A stretch of 64,000 bases of DNA. It comes from JAKAVN01 sp963734845 (GTDB lineage Bacteria; Desulfobacterota; Binatia; Binatales; Binataceae). The DNA lies in assembly GCA_963734845.1 (NCBI GenBank), contig CAVTIS010000017.1:62001-126000 (forward strand), read 5' to 3'. Made by a program: the position numbers and the translations under genes. Positions 42,855 to 50,801 of this stretch are shown in pieces. Position 1 is the first letter of the stretch. Each line of letters begins with the position of its first letter. Below the pieces are notes generated by a model. The model did not search any database and was not told the origin of the DNA. It saw nothing but the letters and a program-made list of their open reading frames with translations.

Positions 42855-44624
42855 ATGTTTCTCAGAAAGCGCGCGCTCGAACGTATCGCCAGCGAAAAAG
42901 TGCTCTTCGAGCGCCATCGCGGCGGCGACATCCGGCTGTGCGTCGTCTATCCCAACGTCTACCGGCTCGGGATGGCGAATCTCGGCTTCCAAGCCGTCTA
43001 TCATATTTTTGAATCCGACCCGCGCGTCGCCGCCGACCGTGCCTTTCTGCCCGACCCCGACGAGCGCGAGTACATCCGCGCGCGCGGCGAGCGCCTGGTC
43101 TCCTTCGAGCGCGGCGAGCCGCTCGGCGGGTTTGACGTGATCGCGTTTTCGGTCTCGTTCGAGACCGACTACCTCAATCTGATCACGATGCTGCGGATGG
43201 CGGGTATCCCGCTGATGCGCGCCGAGCGCGCCGGCCGCAATTATCCGCTGATCATCGCGGGTGGCTCCGCGGTGTTCCTCAATCCCGAGCCGATCGCCGA
43301 TTTCGTCGATCTCTTTCTGATTGGCGAGGGCGAGGAGATGGTGCCCGACTTCATTGCGCGCTTTCGCGAGACCGACGCTCTCGACAGCTCTGAGCGCCTG
43401 CGAGCGCTCGCGCTGGTCGACGGCGCGTATCTTCCCGACTACTTCACGCCGGTCTATGACGACGCCGGCCGGCTCGCGCGCGTCGATTACAGCGGGCCCG
43501 GTCTACCGCGTGTGAGCCGCCGCTTAATCCACAACCTCGACCGCTTCACCACCGCGTCGCTGATCCTCACCGAAGAGTCCGTTTTCGGCGATATGTACCT
43601 GGTCGAGGCGAGCCGCGGATGCCAGTGGGGGTGCCGTTTCTGCGCGGCCGGCTTCATGTATCGTCCGATTCGCTACCGCAGTGCCGAAAAGCTGATCGCC
43701 GAGACCCAGCGCGGGCTCTCCGAGCGCGACGTGATCGGATTGGTCGGCGCCGAGATGGCGAGCGTGCCGGGTGTGGCCGAGATTGCAGGCGCCGTGGCCG
43801 ACGGTGGCGGCCGGCTCTCGCCGTCCTCACTCAAGGCCGATTGCATTTCGCCGGCGCTGGCCGCGGCCCTCGCCCGCAACGGCAATCGCAGCGTCACCGT
43901 CGCGCCCGAGGCCGGCAGCGAGCGGATGCGCAAGGTCATCAACAAGAATCTGACCGAACCCGAGATTCTGCACGCCGCCGAAATGATGATGGGCGAGGGC
44001 GTCGAGAACCTGAAGTGTTACTTCATGGTCGGGCTCCCCGAAGAACGCGACGAAGATGTGGTCGCGATCGCCGAGTTGGTCGGCCGAATCGTCGCCTGCG
44101 CGCGCGAGCAGCGCCGGCATGTTGGTCACGTCAGCGTCTCGCTCAATCCCTTCGTGCCCAAACCGTGGACGCCCTTTCAGTGGGACGCGATGCGCGAGCC
44201 GCAGGAGCTCAAGCGCAAGATCGCGCTGGTGCGATCGCACCTGATGCGCCTAGATGCCGGCGTCGAGCTCGACGCCGAGTCGCCGCGCGAAGCTTACTTC
44301 CAGACCCTGGTTTCGCGTGGCGACCGCCGCGTCGGCGCGATCCTGGCGCGGTTGAGCGCGGAGAATCGCGAGTTGCCCGGCGAAATCTGGCAGGGCTTGA
44401 GAGCGATCAAGCGCGAAGCGGCCGCGGGCGACGGAGCCGATGGGCTGGTCGATCCCGATTTCTTCGTCACCCGCGAATACGCGCGCAGTGAAATTCTGCC
44501 CTGGGACTTTATCGATCATCACATCGAGAAATGGTTCCTCGCGTCCGAGCGCAAGAAGGCGCACAACGAGCGTCAGACCAAAGCGTGCGACGTCACGGCC
44601 TGCACCGTATGCGGAGCATGTTGA
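42855..44624 (+). CDS. TIGR03960-type B12-binding-like radical SAM protein
   Basis: 589 residues. The N-terminal cobalamin-binding-like domain (about 1-200) begins RLCVVYPNVYRLGMANLGFQAVY. The radical SAM domain has the [4Fe-4S] C-x3-C-x2-C motif in ASRGCQWGCRFCAAGFMYRPIR, with later VTVAPEAGSERMRKVINKN and CYFMVGLPEERDED. The C-terminus ends in a cysteine cluster CDVTACTVCGAC. In many genomes a second domain (DUF2344, TIGR03936) follows or is fused; it is absent here. The substrate is unknown; a role in RNA or lipid modification has not been shown. Confidence 0.88.
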   Translation: MFLRKRALERIASEKVLFERHRGGDIRLCVVYPNVYRLGMANLGFQAVYHIFESDPRVAADRAFLPDPDEREYIRARGERLVSFERGEPLGGFDVIAFSVSFETDYLNLITMLRMAGIPLMRAERAGRNYPLIIAGGSAVFLNPEPIADFVDLFLIGEGEEMVPDFIARFRETDALDSSERLRALALVDGAYLPDYFTPVYDDAGRLARVDYSGPGLPRVSRRLIHNLDRFTTASLILTEESVFGDMYLVEASRGCQWGCRFCAAGFMYRPIRYRSAEKLIAETQRGLSERDVIGLVGAEMASVPGVAEIAGAVADGGGRLSPSSLKADCISPALAAALARNGNRSVTVAPEAGSERMRKVINKNLTEPEILHAAEMMMGEGVENLKCYFMVGLPEERDEDVVAIAELVGRIVACAREQRRHVGHVSVSLNPFVPKPWTPFQWDAMREPQELKRKIALVRSHLMRLDAGVELDAESPREAYFQTLVSRGDRRVGAILARLSAENRELPGEIWQGLRAIKREAAAGDGADGLVDPDFFVTREYARSEILPWDFIDHHIEKWFLASERKKAHNERQTKACDVTACTVCGAC

Positions 44625-44679
44625 AAACCACCTTGAAGTGAAAACGTCGAAACCATGGGGCTGAGGGGGAGGGTGGAAG

Positions 44680-45354
44680 ATGAGGTTGCGAGTGCATGGT
44701 GGTTGGGCGTGGCCGTGGACGATAGCGCTCGCGGCCGCGGCGGGGTTGTGGCTAGTCGTGCCCACGTCGGCACCGGCTCAGAGCGGCTCAGCGGGCGAAT
44801 TGGGGCTGCCCTCAACGACGATCGCCCCGGCCGACGAGGGGGCGCCGGAAGAAACGCCGCCACCGCCGCCGCGCGCAGCCGCCCCGCATCATCGCGTCAC
44901 GTCCCCGCCGGCGAGTCATCGGGCGCCCGCCAGGACCGTCGCCGCTCCCGTCCAGGCCGTGGTGGCTGAGCCGGCGCAGGCCAGGCTGATCTTGAAACAG
45001 GACACGGCGATCTACGCGCAGCCGAGCAACCGGAGCGCGCAGATCGAGCACGGCGAGAAAGGCAAGTTCGTCATGGTGACCGGCACGACGCATTACTTCC
45101 TGCGGGTCAAGCTCAAGAGCGGACAGGAGGGTTACGTACCGGCGGACGCTGTCGAGGTCACAACGCCAGCCGACAAACTCTTCATGCTGACCCACGACGC
45201 ACCCGTTCTCAACGCACCCAATCATTGGGGTAAGAAGGTCTCCGAGGTGCATCAGGGGCACGCGGTCCATGTCGTCGGCGTCGCGCTCAGCTACATGAAG
45301 ATCAGGATGAAAAGCGGACTGGAAGGTTACATTCCGGCATCCGCACTCGAGTAG
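44680..45354 (+). CDS. Exported SH3-like domain protein
   Basis: 224 residues. A signal-peptide-like start (WTIALAAAAGLWLVVPTSAPAQS) is followed by a Pro/Ala/His-rich linker (about 50-100). Two bacterial SH3 (SH3b) repeats follow: LILKQDTAIYAQPSNRSAQ...YVPADAVE and FMLTHDAPVLNAPNHWGKKV...YIPASALE. Such proteins usually bind peptidoglycan. GGGGAGGGTGGAAG precedes the start. It lies 55 nt after the radical SAM gene on the same strand. Confidence 0.8.
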   Translation: MRLRVHGGWAWPWTIALAAAAGLWLVVPTSAPAQSGSAGELGLPSTTIAPADEGAPEETPPPPPRAAAPHHRVTSPPASHRAPARTVAAPVQAVVAEPAQARLILKQDTAIYAQPSNRSAQIEHGEKGKFVMVTGTTHYFLRVKLKSGQEGYVPADAVEVTTPADKLFMLTHDAPVLNAPNHWGKKVSEVHQGHAVHVVGVALSYMKIRMKSGLEGYIPASALE

Positions 45355-45461
45355 CCGCATTAGTCGTATCCGGCTCCGCCCGCAACGGATCGCGGAGCGT
45401 GCATTGTCCGGTTTGCAATGGCTCGCGATGGTGCTATCGAGGCTCTTAGGAGAGCCTAGCC

Positions 45462-46514
45462 ATGGAACGAGTCAATTTCGGAATCTTCGACCATATCGAG
45501 CGCACCTCCAGCGACGGCACGCTCCAGCAGCTCTTTGAGGAGCGACTGCGGCTGGTCGAGGCCTACGAGCAGGCGGGCATCTGGGGCTATCACGTTGCCC
45601 AGCATCACGCGACGCCGCTCGGGATGGCGCCGTCGCCCAATCTGTTCCTGGCCGCGGCGGCGCAGCGCACGCGCAATATGCGGCTCGGCACGCTGGTCTA
45701 CTTGCTGCCATTCTATAGCCCGCTGCGCCTGGTGGAAGAGATCTGCATGCTCGATCACATGACCGGCGGCCGCATCGAAATCGGCGTCGGGCGCGGCGTA
45801 TCGCCGTTCGAGCACGCGCAGCATCGCATTCCGTTTTACGACGCGCGCGAGATTTTCGAAGACGCGATGGCGGTGATCGTCAAAGGCCTGACCAGCGAGC
45901 GCCTGACTCATCACGGCCCGCATTTCCGCTACGATAATGTTCCGATGGAGCTGCGGCCGCTGCAGCAGCCGCATCCGGGCTTCTGGTACGGAGCGCTCTC
46001 CACCGACAACGCTATTTATGCGGCGCGCCGCGGCATGAATATCGTGTCGATCGGCGGGCTGGATTCGGTCAAGCGAGTTGTCGCGGCCTACCGCGAGCAT
46101 CATCATGAAAGCGCTGGCAGCCCGCTGAACGTCAACCCGCATCTGGCGCGGCCGATCGCCGGCGCGATCCGTCACATTTACGTCGCCGACACCGATCGCG
46201 AGGCCGAGCGGGTCGCGACCGAGTCTTATCGCGCGTTCTTCGCCAACCTCCAGAAGCTCTGGCGCGACTACAACACCTCGGTGCTCGCCTTTCCGAGCGA
46301 ATACGAAATCTTCCACGGAGTCGGCGCGAGCATCAGCGGATCGGTCGCCTCGGTGCGCGACCAGGTCGCACGGTTCTGTGAGGAATCGGGCTGCGACTAC
46401 CTGGTGCTGGCGTTTGCTTGGGGCAACCTGACCGCCTCACAGACGCGCCGCTCATTCGATCTTTTCGCGGGAAAGATCATGCCGGATTTCGCCCGGCGCC
46501 CGGCCGCCGCGTAG
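45462..46514 (+). CDS. LLM class flavin-dependent oxidoreductase (luciferase-like)
   Basis: 350 residues. VNFGIFDHIERTSSDGTLQQL, WGYHVAQHHATPLGM and MRLGTLVYLLPFYSPLRLVEEICMLDHMTGGRIEIGVGRGVSPFE show the luciferase-like barrel. It belongs to the FGIF subgroup, like the gene at 7323. The ATG is preceded by AGGAGAGCC. It stands 35 kb from the oxygenase island and next to a pirin gene, with no flavin reductase beside it. The substrate is unknown. Confidence 0.9.
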   Translation: MERVNFGIFDHIERTSSDGTLQQLFEERLRLVEAYEQAGIWGYHVAQHHATPLGMAPSPNLFLAAAAQRTRNMRLGTLVYLLPFYSPLRLVEEICMLDHMTGGRIEIGVGRGVSPFEHAQHRIPFYDAREIFEDAMAVIVKGLTSERLTHHGPHFRYDNVPMELRPLQQPHPGFWYGALSTDNAIYAARRGMNIVSIGGLDSVKRVVAAYREHHHESAGSPLNVNPHLARPIAGAIRHIYVADTDREAERVATESYRAFFANLQKLWRDYNTSVLAFPSEYEIFHGVGASISGSVASVRDQVARFCEESGCDYLVLAFAWGNLTASQTRRSFDLFAGKIMPDFARRPAAA

Positions 46515-46616
46515 CCCGGGTCTCACAGGCGCCGCGGCACGATCTTTTTCATGGCGTTGGCGTTGCGCCGTCCCCCTTGACACGATGGTTATGTTGAAGG
46601 GCAAGGAGACGATGCG

Positions 46617-47513
46617 ATGACAACCGCTAAGGAAAAAATCCGCTCCGTGACGAATATCGTCAATGCTTCGCGCCAACTCGAGGGCGCGGGCTTCGTCGTG
46701 AATCGCCCCTTCCCGAGCCAGGGGATGGCGCTGGTCGATCCGTTCCTGCTGCTCGACGAGATGGGGCCGATGGAACTCGCGCCGGGCGAGGCCAAGGGCG
46801 CTCCCGACCATCCGCATCGCGGCTTCGAGACCGTTACCTACATGATCTCGGGCAAGATGGAGCATCGTGACTCGCACGGCAATGCCGGCCGTCTGGGGCC
46901 GGGCGACGTGCAATGGATGACGGCCGGCGCCGGCGTGGTGCATTCCGAGATGCCAGCGGAAGACTTCCAGCGTCAGGGCGGCCGGATGCACGGCTTTCAG
47001 CTGTGGGTCAATCTGCCGCAGCGCGACAAGATGATCCGTCCGCACTACCAGGAGATTCCCGCGGCTGGAATTCCCGTCGCCACCAGCGCCGACGGTAAGG
47101 CGACGGTGCGGGTGATCGCGGGCGAGTCGATGGGCAAACAAGCGGTCATCAACACGCGCACGCCGATCGTCTATCTGCACTTCACGCTCAAGCCCGGTGC
47201 GAGCGTCGTGCAGCCGGTGCCCGCCGAGTATAACGCCTTCGCCTACGTCTTCAGCGGCGAGGGCCGTCTGGGTCGCGAAGCGAAGGCCGCGACGGAGCAT
47301 CAGATGGTGATGTTCGCGGGCGACGGCGAAGCGGTTACGCTAGCCGTGTCCGAGAGCGCAAGCGGGCCGCTCGAAGTGCTGCTGATCGCGGGCGCGCCGT
47401 TGCGCGAACCGGTCGCACGCTATGGTCCTTTCGTGATGAATACCAAGGAAGAGATCATCAAGGCGTTCGAGGACTACCGCGAAGGCCGGATGGGCGAGAT
47501 CGCGCCGGCCTGA
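46617..47513 (+). CDS. Pirin family protein
   Basis: 298 residues, bicupin. The metal-site region HPHRGFETVTYMISGKMEHRDSHG and the GAGVVHSEMP loop give the conserved His/His/His/Glu set. FQLWVNLPQRDKMI and VVQPVPAEYNAFAYVFSGEGRLG belong to the second cupin. Pirins include quercetinase-like dioxygenases and redox co-regulators. AAGGAGACG precedes the start. It is convergent with the methyltransferase gene; a short hairpin (47558-47574) lies between them. Confidence 0.92.
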   Translation: MTTAKEKIRSVTNIVNASRQLEGAGFVVNRPFPSQGMALVDPFLLLDEMGPMELAPGEAKGAPDHPHRGFETVTYMISGKMEHRDSHGNAGRLGPGDVQWMTAGAGVVHSEMPAEDFQRQGGRMHGFQLWVNLPQRDKMIRPHYQEIPAAGIPVATSADGKATVRVIAGESMGKQAVINTRTPIVYLHFTLKPGASVVQPVPAEYNAFAYVFSGEGRLGREAKAATEHQMVMFAGDGEAVTLAVSESASGPLEVLLIAGAPLREPVARYGPFVMNTKEEIIKAFEDYREGRMGEIAPA

Positions 47514-47671
47514 CGATCGGACTTCTTCCGGGCGTCTTCGGAGCGCGGTTCGTGCGGCGGGCAGTTGCTGCCCGGCGCGAGCCGCGCTCTTGCGTGGCGC
47601 GGGTCAGCTATTGCCGCACGTGAGCCATCGCGCCGCGTAAGCCGCCGTGACGTTCGTCTCGAAGGTTCCGT

Positions 47672-48742
47672 TCACACCATCAGCTCATACAGGACCGCGA
47701 ACTCGTCCTCGATGGGAAGTTTGCGGAAGTGCGAGAAGCCCGACGCGGTTGCCAGTTCGCGGGCCTTGGGCTCGCCCATCGCTGCGCCGATTCCCGCGCC
47801 GCCGTGCGCCAGCGAAGTCGTCATGCAGTACAACGTGCTGACCGAGTAAATCAGCTTGCCCATCGGCTTGACGTTTTCCTCGACCTTGGAAGAGACGTTG
47901 ATCTCCTGCACCAGGTAGGTACCGCCAGGCGTCAGTGAATTTCTGACCGAACGCATCAGCCCGACCGGATCGACCGAATCATGGACGACGTCGAAGGTCG
48001 TGACGAGGTCGAACTTGCCTGCCGGGAGCCGTCCGCCGTTGGCAACCTCGAAGGTCACGCGATCGGCGACGCCGGCCGCGGCTGCGTTGCGCCGCGCGCG
48101 CTCGATCGACTCGGCATGAAGATCGAAGCCGAAGATGCGCGAGTTCGGGAACGCCTTGGCCATCAGGATCGCCGCGCGCCCGCCGCCGCATCCGACGTCC
48201 GCCGCGACGCCACCGCGCTCCAGGCGCTCGACCACCTGCGGCATCGCCGGAATCCATTTGCGCGCGAGCTTGAACTGGTAGCGCGGCAGCGAATTGCGCT
48301 CAGTCGCCTCGAACATCCACGGCGGATAGTCGGCTTGGGTGAGTCCGCCGCCGGTTCGAAACGCTTCGGCCACCTTGGGCGCGACTGACATTGTCGCCTG
48401 CACCACCTGGAAATATGAACCTACGAAGTAGGGCGAACCCTCTTCGGCCAGCGCCACCGCGTACTCGGGCGTTAGCAGGTAGGTCTTCGCGGCCGGATCG
48501 TATTCGAGGTACTGCGCCGCTACCATCGAGTTCAGCCACTCCTGCAGGTAGCGCTGGTTGAGCTCGGTTTTGGCCGCGAGCTGCTCGACCGTGAGCGGGC
48601 CGGCGTCTTTCATCGCCTTGAACAGGCCGAGCCGGTCGCCGATGAAATTCATCGCGCTATGCATCGCGCTTGCGACATCGCCCATGATCTGTAGCGCGAC
48701 CTGTTTGGCCTTCTCCCTGTCGATCCCGCCCGCTGATGCCAT
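47672..48742 (-). CDS. Class I SAM-dependent methyltransferase with winged-helix N-terminus
   Basis: 356 residues from ATG 48742. The N-terminal winged-helix dimerisation domain is LGLFKAMKDAGPLTVEQLAAKTELNQRYLQEWLN. A Rossmann methyltransferase follows with AADVGCGGGRAAILMAKAFP, IFGFDLHAESIERAR and FDLVTTFDVVHDSVDP. This layout is typical of O-methyltransferases of the polyketide/rRNA-like group. AGGAGA lies about 12 nt upstream. The longer frame to 49105 is outside the domain and enters the alkA-type gene region. The substrate is unknown. Confidence 0.88.
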   Translation of the reverse strand: MASAGGIDREKAKQVALQIMGDVASAMHSAMNFIGDRLGLFKAMKDAGPLTVEQLAAKTELNQRYLQEWLNSMVAAQYLEYDPAAKTYLLTPEYAVALAEEGSPYFVGSYFQVVQATMSVAPKVAEAFRTGGGLTQADYPPWMFEATERNSLPRYQFKLARKWIPAMPQVVERLERGGVAADVGCGGGRAAILMAKAFPNSRIFGFDLHAESIERARRNAAAAGVADRVTFEVANGGRLPAGKFDLVTTFDVVHDSVDPVGLMRSVRNSLTPGGTYLVQEINVSSKVEENVKPMGKLIYSVSTLYCMTTSLAHGGAGIGAAMGEPKARELATASGFSHFRKLPIEDEFAVLYELMV

Positions 48743-48873
48743 CGTGAGTGTCTCCTCTTGTTTCTCCGCGCCGCGCGATTCCCTGGCGTGAAGGCCGTCC
48801 AGCACAATAGCGCATTCCGCCATCTCGGCGTTAGGCGTGCGCGGGCGCAGGAGAGGAGAGAGGAAAAACGCGT

Positions 48874-49836
48874 TCAGCGCGTCGCGGCCAGCGCTTCGAG
48901 CTCCTTCTCTCCCAGTCCGTGCAACAGCAGCGCCTGCGCATGCGCGGCCGAGACGTGCCAATGCGCGGTGAGGTCGCGAACTTCGCCCTCGGAGGGCCTC
49001 ACGCCCTTGCGGTAGGCAATACCGATCGCTTTGCGCACGCCGAGGTCGCCGGCGACGACGCGCGGCCGCCCGAGCGTGCGCGCCAGGATCCATTCCGCTG
49101 TCCACACGCCGATTCCGCGGAGCGCCGCCAGCTCGTCGATAACCGCCGTGTCGGAGAGCGCCACGAGCCGCTCCTGGCTTATCCTGCCGCTGGCGATCGC
49201 CTGCGCCACTGCGACGATATATTCAGCCTTGCGATTGGTGAACTGGAGCGCGCGAATCTCGGCGGGCGCGGCGTCGGCCAGGCGCGCGGCGCTCAGGCTG
49301 TAGACGACCGCGCCGTCGACGACGTGTCGGTCGCCGAAGCGCTCTGCAAGCCGCCGGCGCGTCTCGGACGCCCATCGCAGATTGACCTGCTGAGCGCTGA
49401 TACATCGCACCAGCGCTCCCAGCAAGTTGAGCTGCAGCACCGGCCTGAAGCCGCGGTAGCGCGCCTCCAGCCGTGCGAGAAGCGGATCGGCGCGACGCAG
49501 TTCGGCAAAGTGGCGTGGCGGCGGCACGAACGTCGCGCGAGCGGCGGCCAGGACTTCATCGGCGTACGCGCTATCGTCAACCGTGACGCGAAGCACAGGA
49601 CGGCTACCCGATCCCGCAAACGCCGTGGCGACGGCGACTGCGCGCCCGCCGATCTCGAGGGTGCGCACGAATGTCGTGCCGTCCCAGCGATCGAGAAGGT
49701 CGTCGCCCGAGCGGCGAAACATCTCGAGCGACGCTGCCGGGTCGAGCGGGCCCGGCAACTCGAGCTCGAATGACGCTTCGCTGCGCGCCCGTCCGCGCGA
49801 CGCCCGAACTGATTTTTGAGCCACCGCAGTACGCAT
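48874..49836 (-). CDS. DNA-3-methyladenine glycosylase 2 family protein (AlkA-like)
   Basis: 320 residues. An N-terminal AlkA-type beta domain (about 1-110) is followed by the helix-hairpin-helix glycosylase domain. LNLLGALVRCISAQQVNLRWA is the family helix, LAALRGIGVWTAEWILARTLG the HhH, and the catalytic Asp264 lies in VAGDLGVRKA. It excises alkylated purines from DNA in base-excision repair. It begins 10 nt after the PEP-mutase-family gene stop, so the two may be co-transcribed. Confidence 0.88.
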   Translation of the reverse strand: MRTAVAQKSVRASRGRARSEASFELELPGPLDPAASLEMFRRSGDDLLDRWDGTTFVRTLEIGGRAVAVATAFAGSGSRPVLRVTVDDSAYADEVLAAARATFVPPPRHFAELRRADPLLARLEARYRGFRPVLQLNLLGALVRCISAQQVNLRWASETRRRLAERFGDRHVVDGAVVYSLSAARLADAAPAEIRALQFTNRKAEYIVAVAQAIASGRISQERLVALSDTAVIDELAALRGIGVWTAEWILARTLGRPRVVAGDLGVRKAIGIAYRKGVRPSEGEVRDLTAHWHVSAAHAQALLLHGLGEKELEALAATR

Positions 49837-49846
49837 TCGTAGCCCT

Positions 49847-50704
49847 TTACGAACGCGGCGCGGGCCCGCGCCGTTTCATCATCGCGTTGGCCTCCGGGTA
49901 GCTGATCGCACCGGCCGCGAACGTATAGGTCCCGGCGCCCAGCAACTCCTGCGCGATATTGCGGGCCAGCGCAAAGGCCGCGAGTCCGGGCCATGAACCG
50001 ACGCTGACGCGCGCGACGCCGAGGCGTTCCAGTTCGCTGACCGGCGGCGATGTCGGGCCGGCGAGGATATTTATCGGCCCGTTGATTTGCTTCGCTAGCG
50101 CGCCGATGGTATCCGGATCGCGCACGCCCGGAACGAACAGGCAATCAGCGCCGGCCTCGCGGTAGCTGTTGGCGCGGCGCACTGCATGGGCAAGGCGTTC
50201 CTCCTTGGGGCCAAGCCCGAGCAGGAAGACGTCGGTGCGTGCGTTGATTACGATCGGAACGCCGGCCTTCGCCGCGGCCTCGCGCGCCGCCTTGATGCGT
50301 TCGAGCGCTTGGGTGGCCTCGTAGAGCTCGCCGCGGCGCTCCAGCACGCCGTCCTCGAGGTTGATTCCCACCGCGCCCGCCTCGATCACCATCCGGACCG
50401 TCTCGGCGACTTCAGCCGGCGTGCGCCCGAAGCCGGACTCGATATCGGCGGTGACCGGAGCGTCGACGGCGCGCGTGATCCTGGCGATCGCGGCGATGAA
50501 TTCGGCGCGGGGAGCGGACTCGCCGTCGGCGTAGCCGATCGAGTGCGACAGCGTGGCGCTGCTGGTCGCGATCGCGCGGCCGCCGGCCTCTTCAACCGCG
50601 CGGGCGCTCATGGCGTCCCACACGTTGGCGAGCACCAGGATGCGCGAGCGGTCGTGCAGTTGGCGAAAAGCCTCGGCCTTCTGTCGCTGGATGTTCAGAT
50701 CCAT
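49847..50704 (-). CDS. Isocitrate lyase/phosphoenolpyruvate mutase family protein
   Basis: 285 residues. ILVLANVWDAMSARAVEEAGGRAIATSS and PVTADIESGFGRTPAEVAETVRMVIEAGAVGINLEDG show the PEP-mutase TIM-barrel with its Mg-binding acidic residues. The protein belongs to the carboxyphosphonoenolpyruvate/oxaloacetase-like group rather than to true isocitrate lyase, which is longer. It cleaves or rearranges a C-C or C-P bond of a 2-oxo acid; the exact substrate is not decidable. Confidence 0.88.
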   Translation of the reverse strand: MDLNIQRQKAEAFRQLHDRSRILVLANVWDAMSARAVEEAGGRAIATSSATLSHSIGYADGESAPRAEFIAAIARITRAVDAPVTADIESGFGRTPAEVAETVRMVIEAGAVGINLEDGVLERRGELYEATQALERIKAAREAAAKAGVPIVINARTDVFLLGLGPKEERLAHAVRRANSYREAGADCLFVPGVRDPDTIGALAKQINGPINILAGPTSPPVSELERLGVARVSVGSWPGLAAFALARNIAQELLGAGTYTFAAGAISYPEANAMMKRRGPAPRS

Positions 50705-50801
50705 GATGCGTCCCCTCGTTTAATCCTGCTTGGTCCTTAGCTCAGAGCCGGCTTGATGGAAAGCTCCGGATCTGAAGTGCGTTGGAGCACCGGTCCAGAC
50801 G

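Noticed and set aside
47558..47574. Hairpin CGGGCA-GTTGC-TGCCCG between the pirin and methyltransferase genes
   Set aside because: Position between convergent genes is right for a bidirectional terminator, but the stem is short and lacks a T run on either side.
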